From: Litoribacter populi
GTDB taxonomy: Bacteria; Bacteroidota; Bacteroidia; Cytophagales; Cyclobacteriaceae
Direction of reading: 5' to 3'
Length of the DNA stretch: 64,000 nt
NCBI RefSeq assembly: GCF_007483685.1
Contig: NZ_VMKN01000001.1
Location: forward strand, 1,724,393-1,788,392
This document shows positions 45,711-53,665 of this stretch, piece after piece (the stretch's first letter is position 1; every line of letters begins with the position of its first letter). The notes beneath the pieces are model-generated. The model had not been told where the DNA came from, did no database searches, and worked only from the letters and a program-made list of their open reading frames with translations. The position numbers were made by a program, and so were the translations under genes.

Positions 45711-46604
45711 TTATAAAATATAGAAACCTTCCGGTTTTATAGGGGCAGGTACTTTTTCTTCCCCTAGTAGTTGTTTAATGTTGACCTCTATGGTTCTTGC
45801 TATAGCAGTAACGGGAGTATCGTTAGGCTTGTTTTCGAAAGGATCCTGTAAATGGGAGGCAGCTTTTTCCAAAAGGAAAAACACTGAAGAAATCACCACT
45901 AACAAAGGGATTTCAAAAATAAAGCTGACATGTCTAAGTGAAATAGAAAGGATAATGACAAAGAGGTAGATGGACATATGAAGAAACATCTTGTATGTGA
46001 CAGGGAAGAAAGTATTGTTAATCCTTTCGGCCATCCCCATATGATCAATTAATCTTGAAATAGTGCTGTTAATGTGGATATGGGTGAAACTGTCAATTTC
46101 TCCAATTTCCTTTAGTTTTTTTAACTCTTGAGCGTTCAACTGCTGAATTGCCAAAGCCTTATTAGTATGGGTAGAGAGGTGTTTGAGCTCATCCTTTTCT
46201 ATGAATTCGTCCATTTTCTCCAAAGGGGAAAGTCCTCGGAGTGAGTTGCCTAACACGTAGCACCAGGCAATTTGTCTAAAGGCCATTTTTCGGATCAAAG
46301 GCGAAAAAGATCCGTCGATGAATGTTTGAAGCTGAATAGTAAAACTTCTCGAGTCGTTTACAATAGCCCCCCAAACTTTTCTGGCTTCCCACCAGCGGTC
46401 ATATGACTGCGACATTTTAAATGAAAGCAAAATAGAAATTGCCGTACCCATAAACATGGGAATAGAAAGTGGCATGTCCGGTAAGTATGTATAAAATGAC
46501 CTGGTAAGAAGATGTACAATTACTCCAACTGCAAGTACATAAAGCAAATCAAATCGGATTTTACTGATTATGTAAATGTATGGTACTTTCTTGGGGATTA
46601 ACAT
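45711..46604 (-). CDS. Bestrophin-family ion channel
   Basis: This 297-residue membrane protein has four main helices. The conserved phrase SFKMSQSYDRWWEARKVWGAIVNDSR belongs to the bacterial bestrophin/UPF0187 (YneE) family, and FRQIAWCYVLGNSLRG together with LIDHMGMAERINNTFFP supports it. Bestrophins form pentameric ion channels; the Klebsiella member conducts cations, whereas eukaryotic ones pass chloride or bicarbonate. It begins at 46604 and is followed by the carbonic anhydrase gene, which suggests a bicarbonate-related role. The ion it carries is not known. Confidence 0.88.
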   Translation of the reverse strand: MLIPKKVPYIYIISKIRFDLLYVLAVGVIVHLLTRSFYTYLPDMPLSIPMFMGTAISILLSFKMSQSYDRWWEARKVWGAIVNDSRSFTIQLQTFIDGSFSPLIRKMAFRQIAWCYVLGNSLRGLSPLEKMDEFIEKDELKHLSTHTNKALAIQQLNAQELKKLKEIGEIDSFTHIHINSTISRLIDHMGMAERINNTFFPVTYKMFLHMSIYLFVIILSISLRHVSFIFEIPLLVVISSVFFLLEKAASHLQDPFENKPNDTPVTAIARTIEVNIKQLLGEEKVPAPIKPEGFYIL

Positions 46605-46792
46605 TCCTTTGAAGAGGGTTTTGTAGATTAGGAAAAACTTATTCTCTAAACTTAAAGAAGGGGACTTTGGTTTAGGTAAAATTTACCCTAAATAATGGGA
46701 GCTTGAGCATAAAAAAAGCCCAAATTCTTCATTAGGCTTGATATAAGTCTTTTTAAAATTAATAAATCTAGTGGGAATTACCAAAGTACTAG

Positions 46793-48016
46793 CTAAAAGG
46801 CATCTATAGAAATAGTTGCAGTGCGGATTTGTGATTTTTTGCTCTGTGAATCTGTCCATGCAAAAACCATTTCATCTTCCCCTTTGGTCATTTGGGGAAA
46901 TCCACTGCTCCTTTGATCGGAAGAAGTTGCAATATGGACGACAGGGCCCAATTGCCCGTCAAGCGTTACTTTTCTAGCTAGGATTTCAGTACCCTCCATC
47001 CAGCTTACAATTCCGCTGCTGTCCTCGATTAATGCAAAATCCACACGACCTATTGTGGTACCCGTATTAATAGTAACTGGTTGCAAAAACCTTTCTCCCG
47101 AATTTTCAGAAAATGCAACTTTTACTACCCCTTGACCTTGTGGAGCGGCAAACCACGCTACACCCAGAAGATTGTCCTTTCCATCAACTCGAGGTCCATT
47201 TACTGGACAGCCTGGGATTTTCCAGTTGTCTGGATACACCGGTCGGGGAGAGGTCCATTTACCATCTAAGTATCGTACAATGGCTATATCTCTAATCTCA
47301 CCCTCTGAGCGATTTCGATATACAATTACAGGGCCATTGGTGGTCAAGGCAGAACTAGTCTGGCAACAATCGCAAACTCTGTCATCAAGCTCCCATTCAG
47401 CTTCCTTTTGCCCTTTATTATTAACAAGTGCTGCACGAAGTGTCATCGCCCCCTCGTGATGTCCGTGGTGATCAGCATCACTTTCTCCTCCCGTATTTCG
47501 GCCATCCAACCAGGCAGCAAGTATATGGGTTTGGAAAGGAACAAATGATACAAAGCCATGTTCGGCTTGCTGTCCATCATCATGCAAAGTGTTTGGTTCC
47601 GTCCAATCAGCTCCTTCTTCAGAATGAGTCAGCTTGATATCATAAGAGTAGACCCCATCACCGCTTTTTTGAAGAAAAAAACTTAAAAGTCCACTTTCGG
47701 CAAAACTACTGATTTGTGGATAATCCGCCCAGTTTACAAACCAATCAGTACCCTGGGCAATCAGGTTCGGTTCAGTCCAGGTGTTATTTTTTAGCTTGGT
47801 GTAAAGTAAATGAGCTTTTTCATCCTTGGTTTCAATAAAACTCATCAAGACCTCCCCTTGTTGATTCGTGTACAGATAAGGTTGCCCATAATGGGAAATG
47901 GTGTCCAATTCAAAAATTAAAGGTTTGACAATTAATTCTTCTCTTTCTTTAGCTTTCTCCTGGGTACAGGAGAAAAGTAATAGCACAGAAGCAATAGTCA
48001 ATATGGATTTAAGCAT
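46793..48016 (-). CDS. BNR/sialidase-like lipoprotein with Cys-rich motif
   Basis: This 407-residue lipoprotein (lipobox LLFSC at about residues 13-17) is built as a beta-propeller. Repeated phrases of the sialidase/BNR kind occur (DGVYSYDIKLTHSEEGADWTEP, KVAFSENSGERFLQPV). It carries DDRVCDCCQTSSALTTNGPVIVYRNRS and later IPGCPVNGPRVDG, motifs shared by an uncharacterised exo-alpha-sialidase-annotated family of Bacteroidota. SDADHHGHHEGA is a His-rich loop. The sialidase Arg triad is not evident, so catalytic activity is doubtful. It may bind a metal through its Cys/His clusters. It stands alone. Confidence 0.75.
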   Translation of the reverse strand: MLKSILTIASVLLLFSCTQEKAKEREELIVKPLIFELDTISHYGQPYLYTNQQGEVLMSFIETKDEKAHLLYTKLKNNTWTEPNLIAQGTDWFVNWADYPQISSFAESGLLSFFLQKSGDGVYSYDIKLTHSEEGADWTEPNTLHDDGQQAEHGFVSFVPFQTHILAAWLDGRNTGGESDADHHGHHEGAMTLRAALVNNKGQKEAEWELDDRVCDCCQTSSALTTNGPVIVYRNRSEGEIRDIAIVRYLDGKWTSPRPVYPDNWKIPGCPVNGPRVDGKDNLLGVAWFAAPQGQGVVKVAFSENSGERFLQPVTINTGTTIGRVDFALIEDSSGIVSWMEGTEILARKVTLDGQLGPVVHIATSSDQRSSGFPQMTKGEDEMVFAWTDSQSKKSQIRTATISIDAF

Positions 48017-48323
48017 AATTTCGGTAGTTGTACTGATATAATTGGGAAGTTAACAAAAGCAGGCTAAATATCCGATATTATTGATTTTACTTTTAAAATT
48101 TATTTTGTTGAATTTGTTCATGTTTTATTTCAACAAAATTAAGTGATAAAAGACAAGTCAATCTTAATATATTTATATAAACTGATGTTTTTAACCAAAC
48201 GTGTAAGTGATTGATTTTGAGTATGTATTGGAGGAATACGCGTAAGAAATTATTCAAAGTATAAAAGTAATTTCTAGGTATTGTTAATCCAGACGTATAC
48301 ATTTGTCAACATAAGAATTTAAA
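48017..48323. other. AT-rich gene-free divergent region with an inverted repeat
   Basis: No gene. An 11-bp inverted repeat, ATTTTGTTGAA / TTCAACAAAAT (48102-48112 and 48129-48139, 16-base loop), lies 76 bases before the lipoprotein start. A possible -7 element TACATTTG is at 48298-48305, 18 bases before the next ATG. Neither is proven. Confidence 0.35.
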
Positions 48324-48821
48324 ATGTTTAACGATTGGATGATGGATATTTCATTAACGCCGATAGAAAAATTCCCAGGGATGTGGCAAAGCTTGGACGC
48401 CGACACATTACTCCCTCTCTTTTCATTAGCGGATGAAATTGAGAAAGAATACCAATGGGTAGACAAATGCGTGGGGAGAGTATTGACTCCCAAAAATGCT
48501 CAAACTTATTATAACCTTGAGGGCTTTGATAGCAGGTTTTTGAACTGTATCAGATTAACCGGTCTGTGCGTAGGGTTTGACTGGGAGGAATGGAAAGAGG
48601 AATTGAAGGATTTTAAAAACAACCGTTATGAAGACCTCATTTTGCTCAATTCACTTACCTTATGTAAAATCCTCACCGTTTTGATAATGAGTGAGAAGGA
48701 AACTCCCGGTGGTATTTCTATGCGGCTTCAGGATAAGTTTCTTTATGCCCTTATCAAAGCAATCCGTCATCAGTTTGATAACAAACTAACCTATAGCAAC
48801 TCGGGTAGACCTATGTGCTAA
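48324..48821 (+). CDS. Unknown cytosolic protein, possibly DUF6508-related
   Basis: This 165-residue protein has no signal peptide or membrane segment. Features are FLNCIRLTGLCVGFDWEEWKEEL in the middle and YEDLILLNSLTLCKILTVLIMSEKETPGGISM after it. That order (a Phe-Asp-Trp-x2-Trp phrase, then a helical segment leading to a Gly-rich loop) recalls DUF6508 proteins, but I am not sure. The frame is uninterrupted and a possible -7 element precedes it. It ends three bases before the convergent GreA/GreB-type gene, with no terminator visible between them. Confidence 0.5.
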   Translation: MFNDWMMDISLTPIEKFPGMWQSLDADTLLPLFSLADEIEKEYQWVDKCVGRVLTPKNAQTYYNLEGFDSRFLNCIRLTGLCVGFDWEEWKEELKDFKNNRYEDLILLNSLTLCKILTVLIMSEKETPGGISMRLQDKFLYALIKAIRHQFDNKLTYSNSGRPMC

Positions 48822-48824
48822 TAT

Positions 48825-49328
48825 TCAGCTAACTTCCAATACCTCAAGTTTTTCTATAGTGTTTCCGATCTGAAACTCTAATTTTTCATGCAGACGTTTG
48901 CCGATTACAGCCTTGGCAATTGGAGCTGTAAAGGCAATTTTATTATTTTTCACATCTGCTTCATCTACCCCTACTATTTTGAATTTTCGGACCATTCCAG
49001 GCTTTAAGCCAGTAATGGTTTTTAGCTTGACTGTCGAACCAAATCTTGCCTCATCTGTGTTTTCGCTCGGTTCTACTACTTTAGCGGAATTGATTCTCTC
49101 TATCAATAGCTTCAGTTTACCCTCAATCATCAAATTTTCATAGCGACGGGCAGCATCATTTTCATGCTTATTCTGGGATTTAGCGTTTTCTAAGTAGATT
49201 TTCTCTTCCAATAATGCTTGAAGCCCCTCGGGAGTCACATAGTTGGTGACGCCAGGTGGAAGTGCGGCTCTTGGTGGTATGAGAGGAGCTTCTTCCTGAT
49301 CGTCTTCTTTTACAAATCCACGGCTCAT
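48825..49328 (-). CDS. GreA/GreB-type transcription elongation factor
   Basis: This 167-residue protein resembles GreB-like Bacteroidota proteins that bind the RNA polymerase secondary channel and rescue stalled complexes. Residues about 27-90 form the coiled coil (YVTPEGLQALLEEKIYLENA, ARRYENLMIEGKLKLLIERI), and about 95-167 the FKBP-like C-terminal domain (FGSTVKLKT, AFTAPIAKAVIGKRLHEKLEF). The acidic tip residues expected between the helices are less obvious than in E. coli GreA, so it may act as a Gre-like competitor rather than a cleavage factor. Confidence 0.8.
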   Translation of the reverse strand: MSRGFVKEDDQEEAPLIPPRAALPPGVTNYVTPEGLQALLEEKIYLENAKSQNKHENDAARRYENLMIEGKLKLLIERINSAKVVEPSENTDEARFGSTVKLKTITGLKPGMVRKFKIVGVDEADVKNNKIAFTAPIAKAVIGKRLHEKLEFQIGNTIEKLEVLEVS

Positions 49329-49698
49329 GTTTTTTTAGTTAAGTTAAACAATTTCAGGGATAACTGATACTTTTTGTCTGATCATCCTCTAAAATCATAC
49401 AAATTTGAACAAACGCTGTCCGATAATGTACTCTAATTTCTAGAATTCTGAAGGAAAATTTTTTCTGCTAAGATTTTCCAAGGATAAACCTTGAATTTTT
49501 TCACTTAATAAATTAACTGTTTCAGCGATAATTTGTCCATTTTCAAAACATGTGGACAATTTAAAATCCAAAAATGTATAAAAGCGTACAGGTAGTTCCC
49601 TATGCCAGAATGGTTTATGTTGTCAATTGATTGTCAGGGATAAATGTGGAACAAAAGGTGGATTATTGGAAGTAACGAACTTCTAAATTTTACTTACT
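49329..49698. other. AT-rich gene-free divergent region
   Basis: No coding region or confident element seen. A short inverted repeat GGAAAAT / ATTTTCC occurs near 49452-49478. It must hold the promoters for the Gre-type gene and the secreted protein at 49699. Confidence 0.3.
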
Positions 49699-50274
49699 AT
49701 GAAAACCTTATTCACATTCGCACTGGCCTTGGGTGTAACTTTGATGAGTTTTGCCGGCCCAACAAATAAATTATTGGAGCTTTCCGGAGTTTCTTTTGCA
49801 TATGATAAAGCAAAAGTCACCTTGTTAGAGGGAGCAGGGAGAGTAAAAATTTCACTTTATGATAAGGAAGGCAATAGGCTTCATTGCAAGTCCCTGAACG
49901 TAAAGGAAAGTGTAAGCATTCCGTATGATCTTGCAGATTTACCCAGAGCTGCCTATACCATACGTATCGAAAATAGATATGAAAAAGTCGATCATGTGAT
50001 AGAGACAAAATCCAGAGCTCCAAAATCACCAGGATTCAAAGCTGCTCTTAAGAGAGGAAAAACTGACAATTTCGTGAAACTTTCTGTTTATGAAGTCAAT
50101 GAAGCAGGATTGGATGTAAAATTGTTTGATGATGAAAACAAGGTGATTTATCGAGAATTTATCGATAACGAAGAGCCTTTTGCTAGAAAATATAACCTTA
50201 AATCTATTTCGTCAGACAGAGTATTCGTAGTTGTGACGGATAAAAATGGGCACAAAGAGTATTTCCATAACTGA
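49699..50274 (+). CDS. Secreted protein with two beta-sandwich repeats
   Basis: This 191-residue protein has a signal peptide (cleavage near SFA-G at residue 19-20). Two similar halves are visible: GRVKISLYDKEGNRLHCKSLNV...IPYDLADLPRAAYTIRIEN, and LDVKLFDDENKVIYREFIDNEEP...RKYNLKSISSDRVFVVVTDKNG. Each has a strand, an Asp-x-x-Gly-Asn/Asn-Lys turn, a strand and a Tyr-Asp/Asn-Leu phrase, the pattern of small Bacteroidota secreted or DUF3244-like domains. One similar unit occurs in the protein at 52572. The function is unknown. Confidence 0.7.
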   Translation: MKTLFTFALALGVTLMSFAGPTNKLLELSGVSFAYDKAKVTLLEGAGRVKISLYDKEGNRLHCKSLNVKESVSIPYDLADLPRAAYTIRIENRYEKVDHVIETKSRAPKSPGFKAALKRGKTDNFVKLSVYEVNEAGLDVKLFDDENKVIYREFIDNEEPFARKYNLKSISSDRVFVVVTDKNGHKEYFHN

Positions 50275-50298
50275 CATACTAAAATATATAGTTTATGT

Positions 50299-50317
50299 AC
50301 CGCCCATTTTGGGCGGT
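50299..50317 (+). terminator. Intrinsic terminator after the secreted protein gene
   Basis: Perfect 8-bp stem ACCGCCCA / TGGGCGGT with a three-base loop, followed by a T run. Confidence 0.9.
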
Positions 50318-50385
50318 TTTTTTGCTTTTAATCTGGATTTTTTAATAAGGCAGAATCAGTTAATTTTGGGCTGTAAGTTTTATTT

Positions 50386-50871
50386 ATGAAAGAGACGATG
50401 GTAATGCGTTCCAGTTTGGGCAACATCAAGTTGGTGGCGGAAGATGAAAAACTGATTTCCCTTTATTTTACGGAGGATAATTTCTCTTTGGAAATCAGTT
50501 CGGTGTTTCTTTTGGAAGTAAGAAGGCAGCTGAAAAGCTATCTTGCTGGCGATCTGCGTAAGTTTGATTTTTCATTTGAGTCCATTGGAACAGGTTTTCA
50601 GAAAAAGGTTTGGGAAAAAGTAGGTGAAATCCCATATGGGAGAACTTGCAGCTATGAAGCAATTGCCAATCAACTAGAAAGCCGAAATGGGGCTAGGGCA
50701 GTAGGAGCAGCCAATGGCGATAATCCGCTTTTGATTGTGGTGCCTTGCCATCGGGTCATATCCAAGTCAGGAGCACTGACTGGTTACGCTGGTGGATTGT
50801 GGCGAAAAGTAAAGCTCCTGCAGCTGGAAATGCGTGACCTGCCAGGCAATCAATATTGTCTCGGATTTTAG
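50386..50871 (+). CDS. ogt: Methylated-DNA--protein-cysteine methyltransferase
   Basis: This 161-residue suicide repair enzyme removes alkyl groups from O6-alkylguanine. The acceptor is C121 in VVPCHRVI. Before it comes GTGFQKKVWEKVGEIPYGRTCSYEAIA, the DNA-binding helix-turn-helix with the Arg-finger region, and RAVGAANGDNPLL. The N-terminal ribonuclease-like domain is short but complete. There is no Ada regulatory domain, so it is the Ogt/MGMT type. It is a single gene between terminator-bounded units. Confidence 0.92.
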   Translation: MKETMVMRSSLGNIKLVAEDEKLISLYFTEDNFSLEISSVFLLEVRRQLKSYLAGDLRKFDFSFESIGTGFQKKVWEKVGEIPYGRTCSYEAIANQLESRNGARAVGAANGDNPLLIVVPCHRVISKSGALTGYAGGLWRKVKLLQLEMRDLPGNQYCLGF

Positions 50872-50887
50872 CTTGGCCACACAGTTT

Positions 50888-50917
50888 TTTGTCGCTGGGA
50901 TAAAGTTTCTAAATTTG
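50888..50917 (+). promoter_or_regulatory. Bacteroidota-type promoter upstream of lpxH
   Basis: TTTG at 50888-50891 and TAAATTTG at 50910-50917, separated by 18 bases, fit the -33 TTTG / -7 TAnnTTTG pattern of Bacteroidota primary sigma. The lpxH ATG follows 17 bases later. Confidence 0.55.
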
Positions 50918-50934
50918 CAGCTTATCCTCACAAC

Positions 50935-51699
50935 ATGAACATAAGTTTAAAGCCAGGCCAGAAAGTTTTTTTCGCATCAGATTTCCATCTCGGAGCTCCA
51001 GATCGACAGAGTAGTAAAAAGCGGGAGGAGAAAATTATTCGTTGGCTGAATAGCATAGAAAAAGAAGCAGCGGCTTTATTTCTAGTAGGAGATGTTTTCG
51101 ATTTTTGGTTTGAGTACGATAAAGTGATTCCAAAAGGGTTCATCAGATTTATGGGTAAAATCGCAGACCTGAGGGATAAAGGTTTACCTATTGTTTTTTT
51201 TACAGGCAATCATGATTTGTGGATGAAGGACTACTTTACCAAGGAATTAGACATTCCGGTTTTTGCCCACCCGATTCAGATAACGATAAACGACAAGAAG
51301 TTTCTGGTAGGCCACGGCGATGGCTTGGGCCCAGGCGACAATAAGTATAAAGTCCTCAAAAAAGTATTTACCAATGAGGCCTGCCAGTGGCTATTTAAGT
51401 GGCTCCACCCCGATATAGGGATCCGTATTGCTCAAAAGTGGTCTGGAAGCAGTCGGATCACCAATCAGGAGAAAAATGAGGACCACTTTAAAGGAGAAAA
51501 CGAATGGTTATGGCAATACTGCAAGCAGGTGGAAAACCAGATGCATCACGACTTTTATGTGTTTGGGCATCGCCATCTGCCTTTAGAACTTCCGGTAGGG
51601 GATAGTGCCAAATATTTCAACCTGGGAGAGTGGGTGAGCCAATACACTTATGGAGTTTTTGATGGAGAGGGTATGAGTGTTAAGCCTTTTAAGTTTTGA
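50935..51699 (+). CDS. lpxH: UDP-2,3-diacylglucosamine diphosphatase
   Basis: This 254-residue metallophosphoesterase cleaves UDP-2,3-diacylglucosamine to lipid X in lipid A synthesis. The five metal-binding motifs are complete: FASDFHLGA (Asp and His), VGDVFDFWFE, FTGNHDLW, VGHGDGLG and FGHRHLP. It matches Bacteroidota LpxH in length and in the family phrase KYFNLGEWV. A good promoter precedes it. The next gene (a secreted propeller-like protein) starts one base after its stop, so they are co-transcribed. Confidence 0.92.
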   Translation: MNISLKPGQKVFFASDFHLGAPDRQSSKKREEKIIRWLNSIEKEAAALFLVGDVFDFWFEYDKVIPKGFIRFMGKIADLRDKGLPIVFFTGNHDLWMKDYFTKELDIPVFAHPIQITINDKKFLVGHGDGLGPGDNKYKVLKKVFTNEACQWLFKWLHPDIGIRIAQKWSGSSRITNQEKNEDHFKGENEWLWQYCKQVENQMHHDFYVFGHRHLPLELPVGDSAKYFNLGEWVSQYTYGVFDGEGMSVKPFKF

Positions 51700-51700
51700 A

Positions 51701-52510
51701 ATGAGGTTTTGCACCTTGTTGCTCGCCTATTTTATTGTCAACTTTGGTCTGTTTGCCCAAAATAAAATAGAGTTGGTTAGTTTGGCTGAGGTAGACCTGA
51801 AAGGACTTAGTCAAATAGCTATTGACAATAGGGAGAACGTATTTGTATCTGATGGCAGTGGCGGTATTTATCAGTTTAACTCCCAAGGTGAGCAGATAAA
51901 TCACTTTTCCCCTAGTCGGCAGGCACAAATCACTCACCTAGATGCAGACCGCACGGTGAATATTTTTGCCTTTTCCTATGACCTTCAGGAAATCAGCATT
52001 TTTGACAGATTTTTAAATCCAGTTGTTTCTAAAAGGTTCGACAGTCCAATCGGACTAATAAAGGCTGCCACTCTTGGTAATAATCAAGCAGTATGGATTT
52101 TTGATGAAAGCAATTTGGACTTGTTAAAACTAGATCACCGACGGATGGTTGTTTTGCAGCATCAACCTTTGAGTTTACTACTCGGGGAGGAAGCATTGGA
52201 TATTAAGGAAATCCGCGAATACCAAAATTTACTTTTTGTCAGGACAAATGCTAAGGTGTTTTTATTTGATAATCAAGGGAATTATCTTAAGCAATACGCA
52301 TATGCGGGAAAAGATAAAATGGCTTTATATGGCAGCCATTTATATTATGTCATAAACGGAAGTTTAAGCCAACAGGATTATAGAAATGGAAAAGTTGAAG
52401 AGTTAAATTTACCTGTTCCAATTTCAGGTTCTGCGGTACAATTGCAGGGAGGATTATTAGTGTTTTATAACAATATTGGCTTTCAGATATTTAAAAATCC
52501 ATTTAGATAA
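51701..52510 (+). CDS. Exported protein with propeller-like repeats, unknown function
   Basis: This protein has about 269 residues. The ATG at 51701, one base after the lpxH stop, opens a signal peptide (LLLAYFIVNFGLFAQ). The frame also reads from upstream within lpxH but that is unlikely. The mature part has repeated short strands such as LSQIAIDNRENVFVSDGSGGIYQFNSQGEQ and LFVRTNAKVFLFDNQGNYLKQY, like an incomplete NHL/beta-propeller. I do not recognise a named family. Its coupling to lpxH suggests an envelope role, but this is only context. Confidence 0.6.
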   Translation: MRFCTLLLAYFIVNFGLFAQNKIELVSLAEVDLKGLSQIAIDNRENVFVSDGSGGIYQFNSQGEQINHFSPSRQAQITHLDADRTVNIFAFSYDLQEISIFDRFLNPVVSKRFDSPIGLIKAATLGNNQAVWIFDESNLDLLKLDHRRMVVLQHQPLSLLLGEEALDIKEIREYQNLLFVRTNAKVFLFDNQGNYLKQYAYAGKDKMALYGSHLYYVINGSLSQQDYRNGKVEELNLPVPISGSAVQLQGGLLVFYNNIGFQIFKNPFR

Positions 52511-52571
52511 TTGGATATAAAATTCATTTTCTTATTTCAAACTGGTTAGATTTTTGCGAGTTTGCGGTCGA

Positions 52572-52985
52572 ATGGAAAAAACTCTACGAGGCAAATTTTA
52601 CATATTTCTTATCCTCATCACTTGCTTATCTCTGGTAAGTCTACAGAACACCTGTGCCCAAGGTACTGCAACTGAAAAAGAATTTAAATTCCCAAAAGAT
52701 ATTAATCAACCCAAGGTTGACTTTAATCTGGAAAGTCAAGGGTATAAGCAGTTTATGATAAAATTGAATACTGAGGCAAAGGTTTCTACTCGGGTAAAAG
52801 TCTATGATATGGTAGGCAACTTGATAGTGGAGGATACAATAAAACCTTCTGATGGTGTTCTGAAAAAGTATGATATGCGGGATGTCAATACCCAGCTTTT
52901 TGTGGTAGAGATAGGGAATTCAAAATACAACAAAACAAAGAGCATCTACGCTAATCCTGCAGGTCGGAGAAAAAAAGACAAATAA
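52572..52985 (+). CDS. Secreted protein with one beta-sandwich unit
   Basis: This protein has about 137 residues from ATG 52572. It has a signal peptide (FYIFLILITCLSLVSLQNTCAQ-like, cleavage near CAQ). The mature unit, STRVKVYDMVGNLIVEDTIKPS...KKYDMRDVNTQLFVVEIGNS, resembles the second half of the protein at 49699, including the turn (Asp-x2-Gly-Asn), the Tyr-Asp-x phrase and the FVVE strand. It is probably a diverged relative. It ends in a Lys-rich tail and a terminator. The function is unknown. Confidence 0.65.
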   Translation: MEKTLRGKFYIFLILITCLSLVSLQNTCAQGTATEKEFKFPKDINQPKVDFNLESQGYKQFMIKLNTEAKVSTRVKVYDMVGNLIVEDTIKPSDGVLKKYDMRDVNTQLFVVEIGNSKYNKTKSIYANPAGRRKKDK

Positions 52986-53010
52986 AAAAACCGGCCTAAG
53001 CCGGTTTTTT
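52985..53010. terminator. Bidirectional terminator between the secreted protein and FKBP genes
   Basis: Perfect 11-bp arms AAAAAACCGGC / GCCGGTTTTTT with a four-base loop. Almost the same arm sequence as the terminator at 2745. Confidence 0.9.
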
Positions 53011-53013
53011 AAA

Positions 53014-53442
53014 TTATGCAATCTCTACCAACTTAATGTCAAAGACCAAATCTTTTCCTGCCAATGGATGGTTCGCATCCAAAGTTATTTTTTCTTCATC
53101 TACGTGAACCACTTTTACAGGCATAGGCTGTCCATTTTGATTTTGTATAGAAAGATCCATGCCTATTTCCGGATTAATATCCGCAGGCACCTGAGTACGT
53201 GGAATATCTACCATCATTTCGTCTCTTTTCTCGCCGTATGCTTCTGCCGATGGGATAGTGACACTCTTGTCTTCTCCTACAGCCATACCGTGAACCGCTG
53301 AATCAAACCCTTTGATCATATTTCCATCTCCAAGAGTAAACTCAAGGGGCTCTCTGTTTTCAGAACTATCGAATACAGTTCCATCTTGCAATTTACCAGT
53401 GTAGTGTACTTTTACGGTATTTCCTTTAGTTGCTACAGACAT
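53014..53442 (-). CDS. FKBP-type peptidyl-prolyl isomerase (SlyD-like)
   Basis: This 142-residue cytosolic isomerase/chaperone has an FKBP core, VKVHYTGKLQDGTVFDSSENREPLEFTLGDGNMIKGFD, and the inserted-flap (IF) domain AYGEKRDEMMVDIPRTQVP...MPVKVV. It closes with DANHPLAGKDLVFDIKLVEI, all features of SlyD. It lacks the long His/Cys-rich nickel-binding tail of E. coli SlyD. It is transcribed alone. Confidence 0.9.
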   Translation of the reverse strand: MSVATKGNTVKVHYTGKLQDGTVFDSSENREPLEFTLGDGNMIKGFDSAVHGMAVGEDKSVTIPSAEAYGEKRDEMMVDIPRTQVPADINPEIGMDLSIQNQNGQPMPVKVVHVDEEKITLDANHPLAGKDLVFDIKLVEIA

Positions 53443-53665
53443 TTAATATTTGTTTTTTTGATTTGTGATAAAAGTAAAGATAACGATTATAAAAGAGGAT
53501 TAAAAGTATGTCCGGTATTAATCAGAAAAGTGTCCGCTTACATAAAGTATTTGTACGATAATGAACATCTCGATAGTCTAAAATGCCCAAATTTGCTTAT
53601 ATTCACAGAATATATATATGGCACCGTTTAGGCAATGCTATAGCTAAACTTTTCTTTAGATAAAT

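Noticed and set aside
46793-48016. True sialidase
   Set aside because: BNR-like strands are present but I could not find the Arg triad or the Asp/Tyr catalytic residues.
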